A stretch of 64,000 nucleotides of DNA, taken from assembly GCA_964459305.1 (NCBI GenBank), contig CAYWNA010000045.1, positions 1 to 64,000 on the forward strand. Direction: 5' to 3'. The position numbers and the translations under genes were made by a program. This document shows positions 1 through 9,330 of the stretch, piece after piece. Source of the stretch: CAYWNA01 sp964459305 (lineage in GTDB: Bacteria; Planctomycetota; Planctomycetia; Pirellulales; Pirellulaceae). Under the pieces are notes generated by a model. That model was not told the DNA's origin and searched no databases. It was given only the letters and a program-made list of their open reading frames with translations. Numbering within the stretch: the stretch's first letter is position 1; the number at the start of each line of letters is the position of its first letter.

Positions 1-174
1 TGAAAATCAGGGGACTAACGTCCCCCGCTCGCCAGTCTTTCTGCAACGCTAGGGTTAAGTCTGAGCGGCAAATCGTTTGAACCACCGTCGATTGTACAAA
101 CGCCACCGCCGTTTGTGTACAATGCTACGGGCCATCTTGGTAGGTAGAGCTCCGATGATCGAAAGGGGAGTGAC
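1..174. other. Leading intergenic stretch
   Basis: No supportable coding sequence is seen here. The last bases form the leader of the first gene: a purine-rich Shine-Dalgarno stretch GAAAGGGGAG at 161-170 lies four bases before a TTG start at 175. Confidence 0.5.
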
Positions 175-3069
175 TTGAAGACCTCCGTTTCACGTCGCAT
201 TGGCCGTTGCAGGAATTGCTCAGCGTACGCTCTACTCATGCTCGCTGTACTCGTGGCGGTCACCGCCAATCGCGCCGCCACCGCGGAAGACATGGTCTTT
301 CCTGGGCAAAGCTGGAAAGAAGGCTCGCCGGAATCGCAGGATGTTGATTCCGCGAAGCTCAAGGAAGCGGTCGCCTGGCTGGAACGAAACGTGCCGCATG
401 ACGGCGTCAAGCGGCTGGTCATCGTTCGCAACGGTCGTATGATCCGGAGAGGCCCCGAAGCCGATCGGCGACAGCGCGTGTGGTCGGTGACGAAAGCCTT
501 TACCAGCACGGCTCACGGTTTGCTGATCGACGATGACAAATGTACGCTTGACACACTAGCAAGAGACCACAACCCGGCTCTCGCCGCGCACTATCCGACC
601 GTCACGCTGCGACATCTGGCCACAATGACGTCGGGCATCGATGGCGTCGGCGGATCGTACGACTGTGATGCCGAAGGCCGGTGTGACGCGAACGCTCTGG
701 TCGATCCGCTGCCACCCTTTTTTGCGCCAGGCACGAAGTACCAATACTGGGACGAGGCAACTCAGCAGTATGGATTTGTTCTGACGAAAATCGCCGGAGA
801 GCCGCTGCACGATCTGCTCGAGCGGCGCATCCTCGGCCCGATTGGGATTCAAGAGGTCGGCTGGCAACCGGACGGCACGAAGAAGGTACCGAATTGGACG
901 GGCGGTATCGAGATCACCGCCAGTGATCTGGCACGATTCGGACATCTGTTTCTCAACCGAGGCCGCTGGAACGGGCGCCAACTCATCAGCGCCGATTGGG
1001 TCGATGCCGCGACCAGCGTGCAGGTACCCTCGTCGATTCCTGACGCTCTGCCGACCAGCAGCCGAAAAGGATCGGGCGTCTACGGATACCACTGGTGGCC
1101 GAACGGAACGCGGCCCGACGGCACTCGCCTCTGGCCCGACGCCCCACACGGGACTTACGCACGCAGCGGACACAACAACAATCATGTGTTCGTCTTGCCG
1201 ACATGGAGCATGGTCATCGCGCGATTGGGGCTGGACGGCCGCAAGAACAGCGGCGGATTCCCAATCCCCGGCGCCACGTACAACGAGTTCTTCAAACGAG
1301 TCGGAGCAGCGATACGTGATCCGGTCGTGGACGGCGATCGCCGCGTCTGGCATCCGGTCACGGTCAGCTTCCGAGGTCCGAGAGCAAGTGAAACAGCCAA
1401 CGATCCGAATCCATTTCTCGACTGCCGACTGCAAGTCGCCTTCACCAGTCCGTCCGGGAAAACGCACAACGTGCCCGGATTCTTCGACGGCGATGGGCAC
1501 GGCGGTGGGACGGGAGATGTCTGGCGAGTGCGGTTCTCGCCGGACGAAGCCGGGCCGTGGAATTTCACGTCATCGTTTCGCATCGGACGCGAGGTCGCTG
1601 TGTCCCTCGACGCGGAAACTGGCGAGGCTGCCGCATTCGATGGGCAGTCAGGCGTCTTTGACGTCGAGCTGCGCGACACGGAAGCCCCCGGTTATCTGAA
1701 GTGGGGCCGGCTTGGTTACGTCGGCGAGCACTATCTGAAATTCAAAGATGGCCCGTATTGGATTCGCGGCGGCACGGACAGCCCGGAGAACTTGCTGGCC
1801 TACGCCGGTTTCGATGACACAACGCCCAGCCACAGGTACCTGTCACACGTCGAAGACTGGCGGCCCGGTGATCCGGACTGGGGCGAGGGCAAAGGCCGAG
1901 CCATCGTCGGGGCGCTCAATTACCTGGCCGCAAAACACGTTAATAGCATTTACTTCCTGACCATGAATGTCGGCGGCGACGGCAACGATGTCTGGCCGTG
2001 GGTGCGTGTTGCGGTACCGAAGGGCAGCCCAAAGAACGACAACGTGCATTACGACATCAGCAAACTTCGGCAGTGGGAAACGGTCTTCGGCCATGCCCAG
2101 CGGAATGGCATCTTCCTGCACTTCGTTTTCAACGAAGCCGAAGCGCCGAACAAGCGAGAATTGGACAATGGCGAGCTGGGCACAGAACGGAGGCTTTACT
2201 ACCGCGAAATCATCGCGAGGTTTGGCCACCACTTGGCGCTGGAGTGGAACTTGTGCGAGGAATACAACATCGGTCTGGACCTCGGGACGGAGCGTATCGG
2301 TGCATTCGCCGACTATGTGCAGGCCGTCGATCCGTACGATCATCCGATTACCGTCCATTCGGCCCGCGACCCCATCGAAGCGTTACGGTTTACGTTCGGC
2401 GATGAGCGATTCAGTCTCACTTCGATCCAGCTCGGTCAAAGAAAGATCGACGAGCTGACTGAGCAGTTCCGCGAGGCCACGACCAAGGCGGGGCGCCCGC
2501 TGCCGGTATGCATGGACGAGTTCACGGTCGACAAGGGTCAGGAGAAGGGCTGGATTCCGGTGGACGACGCCGAACGTTGGCGCAAGGAGAAGCTTTGGCC
2601 CACCTATCTCTCCGGTGGCAACATCGAGTTCATCCTGGGTGACCTGCTGGAATCGGACAGCTTCAAAACGCCGGAGCGCGACAAGCTGTGGGACTACGTA
2701 TGGTACGCCCGCCGGTTCCTAGAACAGTTGCCGTTCCACGAGATGCAACCGGCCGACCGTTTGCTGACCGGTGCGGCCAGCATCGTCGTGACTCAGAACC
2801 GCGGCCGTGCGAAACACACGATGGGCGCCCAAGTTTTCGCAAAGGCCGGTGAGATCTACGCCATCTACCTGCCAACGGGCGAGCGCAGCGGAAACATCGA
2901 TCTATCAGACGCAAAACCGGAACTGACCTTGCGTTGGTTCAACCCGCGCAGCGGCAGCTTCGAAGGCAACGAAACTGCCGTCCGGTGCGAACCAGACGTC
3001 CCGGTGGGCACGCCACCATCGGATGCCAGGCAGGATTGGGTGGTCTTGATCAGGAGTAACCATAAATGA
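175..3069 (+). CDS. Secreted serine hydrolase (beta-lactamase fold) fused to a DUF5060/glycosidase-like module
   Basis: A 964-residue exported protein with an N-terminal signal peptide (about residues 1-37). Residues 40-380 look like a class C beta-lactamase/esterase domain. The SxxK nucleophile motif is SVTK at 104-107, and a GHNNN segment near residue 330 stands where the third motif is expected. The YxN motif is poorly preserved (Y-W-D). Residues about 385-500 resemble a DUF5060 beta-sandwich. Residues 500-860 look like a TIM-barrel glycosidase, with acidic candidates in LEWNLCEEYN and CMDEF. The C-terminal 90 residues resemble the putative collagen-binding domain that often ends such enzymes. 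The start is TTG 175, chosen for the strong ribosome site at 161-170. Its stop overlaps a possible ATG (ATGA at 3066-3069). The role is probably deacylation plus glycan cleavage outside the cytoplasm; the substrate is unknown. Confidence 0.85.
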   Translation: MKTSVSRRIGRCRNCSAYALLMLAVLVAVTANRAATAEDMVFPGQSWKEGSPESQDVDSAKLKEAVAWLERNVPHDGVKRLVIVRNGRMIRRGPEADRRQRVWSVTKAFTSTAHGLLIDDDKCTLDTLARDHNPALAAHYPTVTLRHLATMTSGIDGVGGSYDCDAEGRCDANALVDPLPPFFAPGTKYQYWDEATQQYGFVLTKIAGEPLHDLLERRILGPIGIQEVGWQPDGTKKVPNWTGGIEITASDLARFGHLFLNRGRWNGRQLISADWVDAATSVQVPSSIPDALPTSSRKGSGVYGYHWWPNGTRPDGTRLWPDAPHGTYARSGHNNNHVFVLPTWSMVIARLGLDGRKNSGGFPIPGATYNEFFKRVGAAIRDPVVDGDRRVWHPVTVSFRGPRASETANDPNPFLDCRLQVAFTSPSGKTHNVPGFFDGDGHGGGTGDVWRVRFSPDEAGPWNFTSSFRIGREVAVSLDAETGEAAAFDGQSGVFDVELRDTEAPGYLKWGRLGYVGEHYLKFKDGPYWIRGGTDSPENLLAYAGFDDTTPSHRYLSHVEDWRPGDPDWGEGKGRAIVGALNYLAAKHVNSIYFLTMNVGGDGNDVWPWVRVAVPKGSPKNDNVHYDISKLRQWETVFGHAQRNGIFLHFVFNEAEAPNKRELDNGELGTERRLYYREIIARFGHHLALEWNLCEEYNIGLDLGTERIGAFADYVQAVDPYDHPITVHSARDPIEALRFTFGDERFSLTSIQLGQRKIDELTEQFREATTKAGRPLPVCMDEFTVDKGQEKGWIPVDDAERWRKEKLWPTYLSGGNIEFILGDLLESDSFKTPERDKLWDYVWYARRFLEQLPFHEMQPADRLLTGAASIVVTQNRGRAKHTMGAQVFAKAGEIYAIYLPTGERSGNIDLSDAKPELTLRWFNPRSGSFEGNETAVRCEPDVPVGTPPSDARQDWVVLIRSNHK

Positions 3070-3114
3070 GATCCTTAAGGATCGCTGCCGAAATTATGCC
3101 GGCATTTGTTCGAT

Positions 3115-3181
3115 GTAGCCGAACTCGCCAGAGTTTGGTTCTTCCCGTGCAAAGCGACCAAAGTCTGGCGACTTCGGCTAC
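3115..3181 (+). repeat. Palindromic repeat family A, copy 1
   Basis: Two 24-bp arms (3115-3138 and 3158-3181) form an imperfect hairpin with a 19-bp loop. The same element recurs at 10669-10732 and 25222-25285. In every copy the arms differ from perfect pairing at the same two positions, giving one C-C and one G-G mismatch. It ends one base before the ATG at 3183. Confidence 0.9.
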
Positions 3182-3182
3182 C

Positions 3183-4367
3183 ATGAATTCAGGATCTATT
3201 TCGAAGGCGATCCTGAGTTATCGATTCCATCAGGCGGGAAGAGCCATCATGTTGGCCACGTGCGCGATCGTTTGCGCGGTTGGGGCTGTCGAGCGGACAT
3301 CCGCCGAAGACGCGGATGTTCCGTTCGCGCAAGTGACCGTTGACGCGAATCCACCCAGTCGCCCGTATTACAAAATGGTGGGCGATATCGACGGTGACGG
3401 CGATCAAGATATGATCGTTGGCGGCGCGAAAGGGCCGTTGGTTTGGTATGCGTCTCCGAGCTGGAAAAAGACGCGAATCGCCGAAGGAGGCTGGAATGGT
3501 GTCAAGGGCGAGGTCGCGGACATCGACGGTGACGGAGACGCGGACATCGTCATGGGCGGTGTAGTATGGTTCAGCAATCCGCGCGTCGGTGGCGGCGACT
3601 GGAAGATGGCAAGGATCGATCGCCAACGGACACATGACGTGGCGGTCGGAGATCTTGACCTCGATGGCCGGCCGGATATCGTGGGCCGCGATCAGTCCGC
3701 GTTTGGCAAGGCCGGCAACGCGATCTACGTCTACCACCAGAAGGATCCGCGTTCGTGGAAGAAGCACGTCATCCCGTGTCCTCACGGCGAAGGATTGCGA
3801 CTGGGCGACATTGACCGGGACGGTGATCTGGATATCCTCACCGGCGGACGATGGTTCGAGAACACGCGGGGCGCCGCCGCAAACGGCTGGAAAGGGCACG
3901 TCTACACCCGCTCCTGGGCCGAACCGGACGCCAAGGTCGAAATGGCGGACATCAATAACGATGGCCGGCCAGACATCGTTCTTGCACCCGCCGAGTTACG
4001 CGGCGAGCGCTATAAGGTCGCGTGGTACGAAGCGCCGAACGAGCCGAAGACGGGGGACTGGTTGGAGCACGTGATCGTCCCGTCGATCGAATGCGTAGTT
4101 CACTCTTTGGGGGTCGGTGATTTTGACAACGACGGCGACGTTGACGTGGCCATTGCCGAAATGCATCAAGGGACCGATCCCGATGAGGTGAGCGTGCTGG
4201 TCAACGGTGGCAACGGCGAGACGTGGCGAAAGCAAGTTCTCGCCGAACGTGGTTCACACGACATTGTGGTAGCGGACCTGGACAACGACGGCGATCTCGA
4301 CATCGTTGGCGCGAACCACGCGGGGGTCCATCCACTGGAAATGTGGCGAAACGACTCGAAGCCGTAA
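3183..4367 (+). CDS. Secreted VCBS/FG-GAP repeat propeller protein
   Basis: About 394 residues. After a signal peptide (hydrophobic core around MLATCAIVCAVGAV, ending SAED) the protein is a run of FG-GAP/VCBS blades. Each carries an aspartate-rich calcium-binding loop, such as DIDGDGDQD, DIDGDGDAD, DLDLDGRPD, DIDRDGDLD, DINNDGRPD, DFDNDGDVD and DLDNDGDLD. About seven blades are visible, consistent with one beta-propeller of the integrin-alpha type. No catalytic motif was seen; the likely role is extracellular binding. The start is uncertain. ATG 3066 would put repeat A inside the coding region, ATG 3183 gives a charged signal-peptide n-region, and ATG 3249 has the better ribosome site (GGGAAGAG). 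I prefer 3183. Confidence 0.8.
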   Translation: MNSGSISKAILSYRFHQAGRAIMLATCAIVCAVGAVERTSAEDADVPFAQVTVDANPPSRPYYKMVGDIDGDGDQDMIVGGAKGPLVWYASPSWKKTRIAEGGWNGVKGEVADIDGDGDADIVMGGVVWFSNPRVGGGDWKMARIDRQRTHDVAVGDLDLDGRPDIVGRDQSAFGKAGNAIYVYHQKDPRSWKKHVIPCPHGEGLRLGDIDRDGDLDILTGGRWFENTRGAAANGWKGHVYTRSWAEPDAKVEMADINNDGRPDIVLAPAELRGERYKVAWYEAPNEPKTGDWLEHVIVPSIECVVHSLGVGDFDNDGDVDVAIAEMHQGTDPDEVSVLVNGGNGETWRKQVLAERGSHDIVVADLDNDGDLDIVGANHAGVHPLEMWRNDSKP

Positions 4368-4434
4368 CGCCGTGCGAAGCCTTCGGCCGACCGTCGACCG
4401 GAACGATAGCGGCGATTCAATAGGAGGAACATCC

Positions 4435-5829
4435 GTGATGCTGCGACAGAAGTTCACAATCGCCGGTGTCCTGGCCGTTGGCCTTTGGGCCGCAACTGCG
4501 AGCACATCCAATGCGGAATCGGCTCGACCTAACATCGTGTTCATACTGGCTGACGATTTGGGCTACGGTGACTTGGCCTGCTACGGTCGCGAGGACATCA
4601 GGACTCCAAATCTGGATCAGCTCGCCAGGCAAGGTGTCCGTTTCACGCATCACTACGCCAATGGGCCCGAGTGCTCACCTACCCGAACCGCGTTCTTGAC
4701 GGGGCGTTACCAACAGTGGATCGGCGGATTGGAGTGTGCCATTGGCACGGGCAACGTGGGGCGGTACGACGATGCCATCCGCCTTCGCGAGAAGCACGAG
4801 TTGGGTTTGCCGGCGGAAGAGCAGACGATCGTCCGACTGCTCAAAGACGCTGGCTATATAACCGGCATCACCGGCAAGTGGCATTTGGGCTACGAGCCAA
4901 AGTTCGCGCCCCATCACCATGGCTTTGATTACTCGTTCTACTGCATCGGCGGCGGTATGGACTATTTTCACTACTTGGACACTGTTGCCGGATACAACCT
5001 TTTCCAGGACGGCGACCCAATTCGACGCGACGGGTATTTCACCGACTTGATGACCGACGAAGCCATCCAGTTCATCCAGCGGCAGAAGGACAAATCGTTT
5101 TTCTTGTACGTGCCCTACACTTGCCCGCATTCGCCGTTTCAAGGACCGGGAGACCACCGCGCGGATCCATTGCCGTTGGATTCGCCGCTGTGGAACCAGG
5201 GCAGTGCACCACCGGATGTCTACATCGCTATGATCGAGCACATGGACAAACGGATCGGCGACCTGCTCGGGACGCTAGACGACGAGAAGCTATCGGAAAA
5301 TACCGTCGTAATCTTCGCCAGCGACAACGGCGGCACGCGCAGCGCCCGAAACGAACCGTTTTCCGGGATCAAAGGCAGCACGTTCGAAGGAGGCATCCGC
5401 GTGCCGGCGATGGTCCGATGGCCAGGGGTTGTACCCGCGGGCGTCGTGTCCGATCAGGCGTGCATCACTTTCGATTTCACAGCCTCGATTGCCCGGATCG
5501 CCGGAGTGACGCCTTCGGCCGACAAACCGTTCGAAGGGATCGACATCATCAAGCACGTTGCCGAAGGGAAGAAAGATTTCGACCGGACGCTCTATTGGCG
5601 TAAGCCGCGGGGCGAGACCGTTTGGAAAGGGGTTCGCGAGGGAACGCTCAAGTACATCGGCCAAAAACGCGGCGACGCCTACCGCGAGTACCTCTTCGAT
5701 CTTTCCTCGGACCCACGCGAGAGAGACAATTTGAAAGACGATCAGCCCGACGATTTCGCGCGGCTTCGAACGACTTACGACCGGTGGGAAGAAAAGGTCA
5801 GAAGGAACCGGCGAGGTCGGCCGGAGTGA
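4435..5829 (+). CDS. Secreted Cys-type sulfatase (type I, arylsulfatase family)
   Basis: Hydrolyses sulfate esters, probably on polysaccharides, in the periplasm or at the surface. A signal peptide (about the first 27 residues) is followed by the metal-binding motif ADDLGYGD. The formylglycine motif CSPTR has its cysteine codon at 4672-4674, and GKWHLG lies downstream. Further metal ligands are likely in FASDNGG. Length (464 residues) is normal for the family. An AGGAGG at 4422-4427 supports GTG 4435 (7-base spacing) or the adjacent ATG 4438. It follows the propeller gene by 67 bp. The cysteine must be converted to formylglycine by a maturase not present in this window. The exact substrate is not readable. 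Confidence 0.95.
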   Translation: MMLRQKFTIAGVLAVGLWAATASTSNAESARPNIVFILADDLGYGDLACYGREDIRTPNLDQLARQGVRFTHHYANGPECSPTRTAFLTGRYQQWIGGLECAIGTGNVGRYDDAIRLREKHELGLPAEEQTIVRLLKDAGYITGITGKWHLGYEPKFAPHHHGFDYSFYCIGGGMDYFHYLDTVAGYNLFQDGDPIRRDGYFTDLMTDEAIQFIQRQKDKSFFLYVPYTCPHSPFQGPGDHRADPLPLDSPLWNQGSAPPDVYIAMIEHMDKRIGDLLGTLDDEKLSENTVVIFASDNGGTRSARNEPFSGIKGSTFEGGIRVPAMVRWPGVVPAGVVSDQACITFDFTASIARIAGVTPSADKPFEGIDIIKHVAEGKKDFDRTLYWRKPRGETVWKGVREGTLKYIGQKRGDAYREYLFDLSSDPRERDNLKDDQPDDFARLRTTYDRWEEKVRRNRRGRPE

Positions 5830-5864
5830 CACGCACCTATACTGATTTCGGGCGAAGATCACTC

Positions 5865-5941
5865 GTTTAACCGCGACCCGCGAGGGGAGTGAGCCCGAGC
5901 GACGGTGGTTACCCACGCGCTCCCCTGGCTCGCAGTTAAAC
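5865..5941. repeat. Palindromic repeat family F, copy 1
   Basis: The outer arms GTTTAACCGCGA and TCGCAGTTAAAC, with inner G- and C-rich arms, form a long hairpin in the 310-bp gap between the sulfatase and GH127 genes. The outer arm matches the TTTAACCGCAAGCCGGAGGC segments at 32891-32936 and, inverted, at 33129-33179. It may also act as a terminator for the upstream gene. No gene was seen in the rest of 5830-6139. Confidence 0.75.
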
Positions 5942-6139
5942 AAGAAATATGCCGAGCCTTACCGGCCGCGGTATACCTACAAACCGACAGGACTTCGCGC
6001 TACCAAGTTGACCCCGATCGCCTCTACTTGGGAACCGGTGGCGCCGGCGTGTCTGTCGGGAAAGTGAGCCGAAGCTGAACGACGGACACCGATCGTTCAG
6101 AATTTGATTCACCTTAGCTCACAACCAAGGAGTACAACG

Positions 6140-8191
6140 ATGAATGCAAGGACCGGATCTCACTGCACCGTGATCATTGCCAGTGTCCTTCTTCTCGGCT
6201 TCTTGCTCGCCGAAGGCGCCGATGCCCAAGACCGAGCGATCATCAACAACAGCCAGAGCCCGCACAGCCGTCTGCGCAGCGTCGACTTGTCTGATGTCCG
6301 CTGGACCGAGGGGTTCTGGAAGCAGAAGTTCGATTTGGTCAAGGATGTGACCATTCCCAAGATGTGGGACTACTACAACGGGAACGGCAATTCCCACTGG
6401 ACGAACTTCCGCATTGCCGCCGGGCTGGAGGACGGCAAGTGGTCGGGTACCAACTGGCATGACGGGGATTTGTACAAGTGGCTCGAGGCGGTGGCTCACG
6501 TCTACATGGTTACGCGTGACAGCGCACTGGATCAGCAATTGAATGAGGCCATCGGAGTAATCGGCAAGGTGCAAGAGCCGGACGGGTACATCTGGACGCG
6601 AGGCTCGTTGGAGAAGCGCGAGCGTTTTCAACACATCCACGATCACGAGCTCTACAACATGGGCCACCTGATGACGGCCGCGTGCATTCATCACCGCGCC
6701 ACCGGCAAAGACAGTTTTCTCAAGATCGCAAAGAGGACGGGCGACTGCCTGTACGAGACATTCAAAGACCGCAAGCCCGAACTTGCGCATTTCGGGTTCA
6801 ACCCTTCCAATATCATGGGCTTGGTGGAGCTATACAGGACGACGGGTGATCGCAAGTATTTGGAACTCGCCAACACGTTCATCGACATGCGCGGCTCGCG
6901 GCCTGGACCGTTTCGGTCGACGGAGCTCGGCGGCACCGACCAGACCCAGGACCGCGTGCCGTTGCGTAAAGCAAATGAGGCGGTCGGCCATGCGGTGTGC
7001 GGCACCTACCTCTACTGCGGCGCGGCGGATGCGTGCATGGAGACGGGGGACAAGACGCTATTGCAGGCCCTTCATCGGCTCTGGTCGGACGTGACGCGGC
7101 GCAAGATGTACATTCACGGCGGTGTCGGGCCATTCACCTACGGACTTTCCCCGCGCCGCGACCACGTGGGCGAGGCTTTTGGCAGCCCCTATTTCCTGCC
7201 CAACCGCAAATGCTACTGCGAGACCTGCTCCAACATCGGCAACGCGATGTGGAACTGGCGGTTGTTGAACATCACCGGCGAGACGCGTTACGCCGAGATC
7301 ATGGAACGCGTGTTCTACAACAGCGGCATCGCGGGCCTGGGACATGATGGCGACACGTTTCTCTACACGAACGTGCTCCGCCGGTTCGGCAGGGAAGTGC
7401 CGCTGTTGCGCAGCGATCGCACCACGCGGTGGAAGCATCGCCACGGCTACTGCTGCCCACCGCAGTTGGCCCGCACCATCGCCAAGATGCATGGTTTCGC
7501 CTACAGCACCTCGGATGATGCGCTGTGGGTGCACCTGTACGGCAGTAACGAGTTGAGCGCGCAGTTATCGGACGGTACCGTACTGAAACTGATCCAAGAA
7601 ACGGATTATCCTTGGGACGGCAAGGTGAAGCTGACGCTCGATCCGGCCAGCCCCGCCACGTTTGCCTTGGGGCTTCGCGTTCCGGGCTGGGCCGCTGGAG
7701 CGACCGTGGCGATCAACGGATCGCCTACGGCCGAAGGGGGCAAGGCTGGCACGTATGCCTCGTTTGACCGCGAGTGGAAGAGCGGCGACACAGTGGAGTT
7801 GTCGCTGCCGATGCGCGTCCGTCTGATCCGAGCTAACCCACTGGTCGAAGAGCTGCGCGGCCAGGCAGCCGTGATGCGCGGCCCGCTGGTTTACTGTTTG
7901 GAGTCCGTCGACTTACCCGAACAAGTGGACGTGATGGACGTCCGTCTGCCGCGCCGGATCGACCTGACACCGCACTTCGACAACCAACTGCTTGGTGGCG
8001 TCGTCGTGTTAAAAGGCCAAGCCGTTGCGGTGGCGGACCCAGACTGGTCCGCCAAACCCTACGAATCCCCCGCGTTGTACAAGGAGTTCGAGCCAGCCGA
8101 GCCCCGCCCCGCGTCCCTGAAATTGATCCCTTACTACACGTGGAACAACCGGGGCGAGTCCAAGATGTCGGTATGGTTACCTCTGTATTGA
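6140..8191 (+). CDS. GH127 beta-L-arabinofuranosidase-like glycosidase (former DUF1680)
   Basis: 683 residues with a signal peptide ending near ADA-QD. The GH127 zinc/cysteine active site is intact: CYCETC at residues 358-363 (E361, C363) and GYCCPP with C438-C439. This matches the Glu-Cys-Cys-Cys arrangement known for HypBA1, with nearly the same spacing. An (alpha/alpha)6 barrel is followed by C-terminal beta-sandwich segments. ATG 6140 is preceded by AAGGAG at 6127-6132. The family releases beta-L-arabinofuranose or related sugars; several planctomycete and Bacteroidetes members act on pectic or arabinose-rich glycans. The exact linkage is inferred only. Confidence 0.92.
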   Translation: MNARTGSHCTVIIASVLLLGFLLAEGADAQDRAIINNSQSPHSRLRSVDLSDVRWTEGFWKQKFDLVKDVTIPKMWDYYNGNGNSHWTNFRIAAGLEDGKWSGTNWHDGDLYKWLEAVAHVYMVTRDSALDQQLNEAIGVIGKVQEPDGYIWTRGSLEKRERFQHIHDHELYNMGHLMTAACIHHRATGKDSFLKIAKRTGDCLYETFKDRKPELAHFGFNPSNIMGLVELYRTTGDRKYLELANTFIDMRGSRPGPFRSTELGGTDQTQDRVPLRKANEAVGHAVCGTYLYCGAADACMETGDKTLLQALHRLWSDVTRRKMYIHGGVGPFTYGLSPRRDHVGEAFGSPYFLPNRKCYCETCSNIGNAMWNWRLLNITGETRYAEIMERVFYNSGIAGLGHDGDTFLYTNVLRRFGREVPLLRSDRTTRWKHRHGYCCPPQLARTIAKMHGFAYSTSDDALWVHLYGSNELSAQLSDGTVLKLIQETDYPWDGKVKLTLDPASPATFALGLRVPGWAAGATVAINGSPTAEGGKAGTYASFDREWKSGDTVELSLPMRVRLIRANPLVEELRGQAAVMRGPLVYCLESVDLPEQVDVMDVRLPRRIDLTPHFDNQLLGGVVVLKGQAVAVADPDWSAKPYESPALYKEFEPAEPRPASLKLIPYYTWNNRGESKMSVWLPLY

Positions 8192-8230
8192 TAAGCATCC
8201 GGCTTCGAGTTGAACGAATACCGCAAACAA

Positions 8231-8365
8231 TTGAGGGTGTCCGGGAATTCGACATGTTGGAATCCACGGTTATCGGGAGGGCGAGGCTCCCGCCGAGCCT
8301 GGCGTTGGTGCCAGAAATCAGGCTTAGCAGGAGCTTCGCCCTCCCAATTCCCGGACACCCTCAAA
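8231..8365. repeat. Long palindromic repeat family B, copy 1
   Basis: A 135-bp nested palindrome. The outer arms are TTGAGGGTGTCCGGGAATT and its complement ending at 8365. The inner arms are GGGAGGGCGAGGCTCC and GGAGCTTCGCCCTCCC. Further copies lie at 36229-36347, 39699-39830, 46571-46701 and, as core only, 33024-33075. Confidence 0.92.
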
Positions 8366-8432
8366 TCATTGTGAGCGAGTGCTTACTCTGGCGACACAAC
8401 GGATGTTGGACAGTGACAGTGCGGGAGCTGAA

Positions 8433-9305
8433 ATGGACAAAAGAAGCGTGGGGATGATCGGGCTGGGCCTGATGGGCACGGCGCTCACCGAGCGTTTGTT
8501 GGATGCCGGGTACGAGGTTCACGTCCACAATCGGACGCGACAAAAAGCCGATCCGCTGGTGGCACGCGGGGCGCGTTGGGCAGACAACCCGCTGTCCCAC
8601 TGCGATCGCGTGCTCATCAGCCTCTATACAACCGACACGGTCGAAGAGATGCTCGAGCGCCTGGCCGACGGACTGAGGCCCGGTCAGATTCTGATCGATA
8701 CGACGACCGGAGCGCCAGAGCAGACGGCCCAATTGGGCGCCCGGTTGACCGCGCGCGGTGTGCAGTACCTGGACGCCCCGATTTCCGGCTCCAGCGAACA
8801 GACCCGCCGCGGCGAAGTGACCACGGTTGTCGGCGGGCCGCGCGAGGCGTTTGACGCGTGCCGGGAGTTGTTCGAGTGCTGGTCGACAAAGACGACCTAC
8901 GCCGGCCCCTGCGGCAGCGGCGCGAAAATGAAGCTGGTCAGCAATCTGGTACTGGGGCTGAATCGTGCTGCACTGGCCGAAGGTCTGGTGTTTGCCCAGG
9001 CCATCGGGCTCGACGCGGAGGCCGCTTTGGAAGTGCTGATGCACAGCATGGCCTATTCCCGGATCATGGACACCAAGGGCCGCAAGATGATCCAACGGGA
9101 TTTCCAGACCCAGGCCAAGTTGTCACAGCACTTGAAGGACATTCGCTTGATGCTGGATGCGGCCCGCGAAGCCGGGCTGGCATTGCCGTTGAGCGAAACG
9201 CACGCTCGATTGTTGGAAACGGCCGAGGAGGCGGGTTTCGGCGAGGTGGATAATAGCGCGGTGATCGAGGTGTATCGTGAATCCGAAGTAGGACCGATGG
9301 CCTAA
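8433..9305 (+). CDS. NAD(P)-dependent beta-hydroxyacid dehydrogenase (3-hydroxyisobutyrate dehydrogenase family)
   Basis: 290 residues, cytoplasmic. The N-terminal Rossmann motif GLGLMG is at residues 9-14. The substrate-binding DAPISGS segment and the catalytic-lysine motif GAKMKLVSN (Gx3Kx3N) are both present. The C-terminal helical domain is full length. The family oxidises beta-hydroxyacids such as 3-hydroxyisobutyrate, tartronate semialdehyde reduction products or sugar acids. ATG 8433 was chosen over the longer upstream frame because GGGAG at 8423-8427 fits and the Rossmann fold begins directly. It is the first gene of a compact five-gene block, 25 bp before the oxidoreductase gene, so a role in oxidising a released sugar acid is plausible. 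Confidence 0.92.
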   Translation: MDKRSVGMIGLGLMGTALTERLLDAGYEVHVHNRTRQKADPLVARGARWADNPLSHCDRVLISLYTTDTVEEMLERLADGLRPGQILIDTTTGAPEQTAQLGARLTARGVQYLDAPISGSSEQTRRGEVTTVVGGPREAFDACRELFECWSTKTTYAGPCGSGAKMKLVSNLVLGLNRAALAEGLVFAQAIGLDAEAALEVLMHSMAYSRIMDTKGRKMIQRDFQTQAKLSQHLKDIRLMLDAAREAGLALPLSETHARLLETAEEAGFGEVDNSAVIEVYRESEVGPMA

Positions 9306-9330
9306 TCCATCCTGCAGAGAGGAAATTCTG

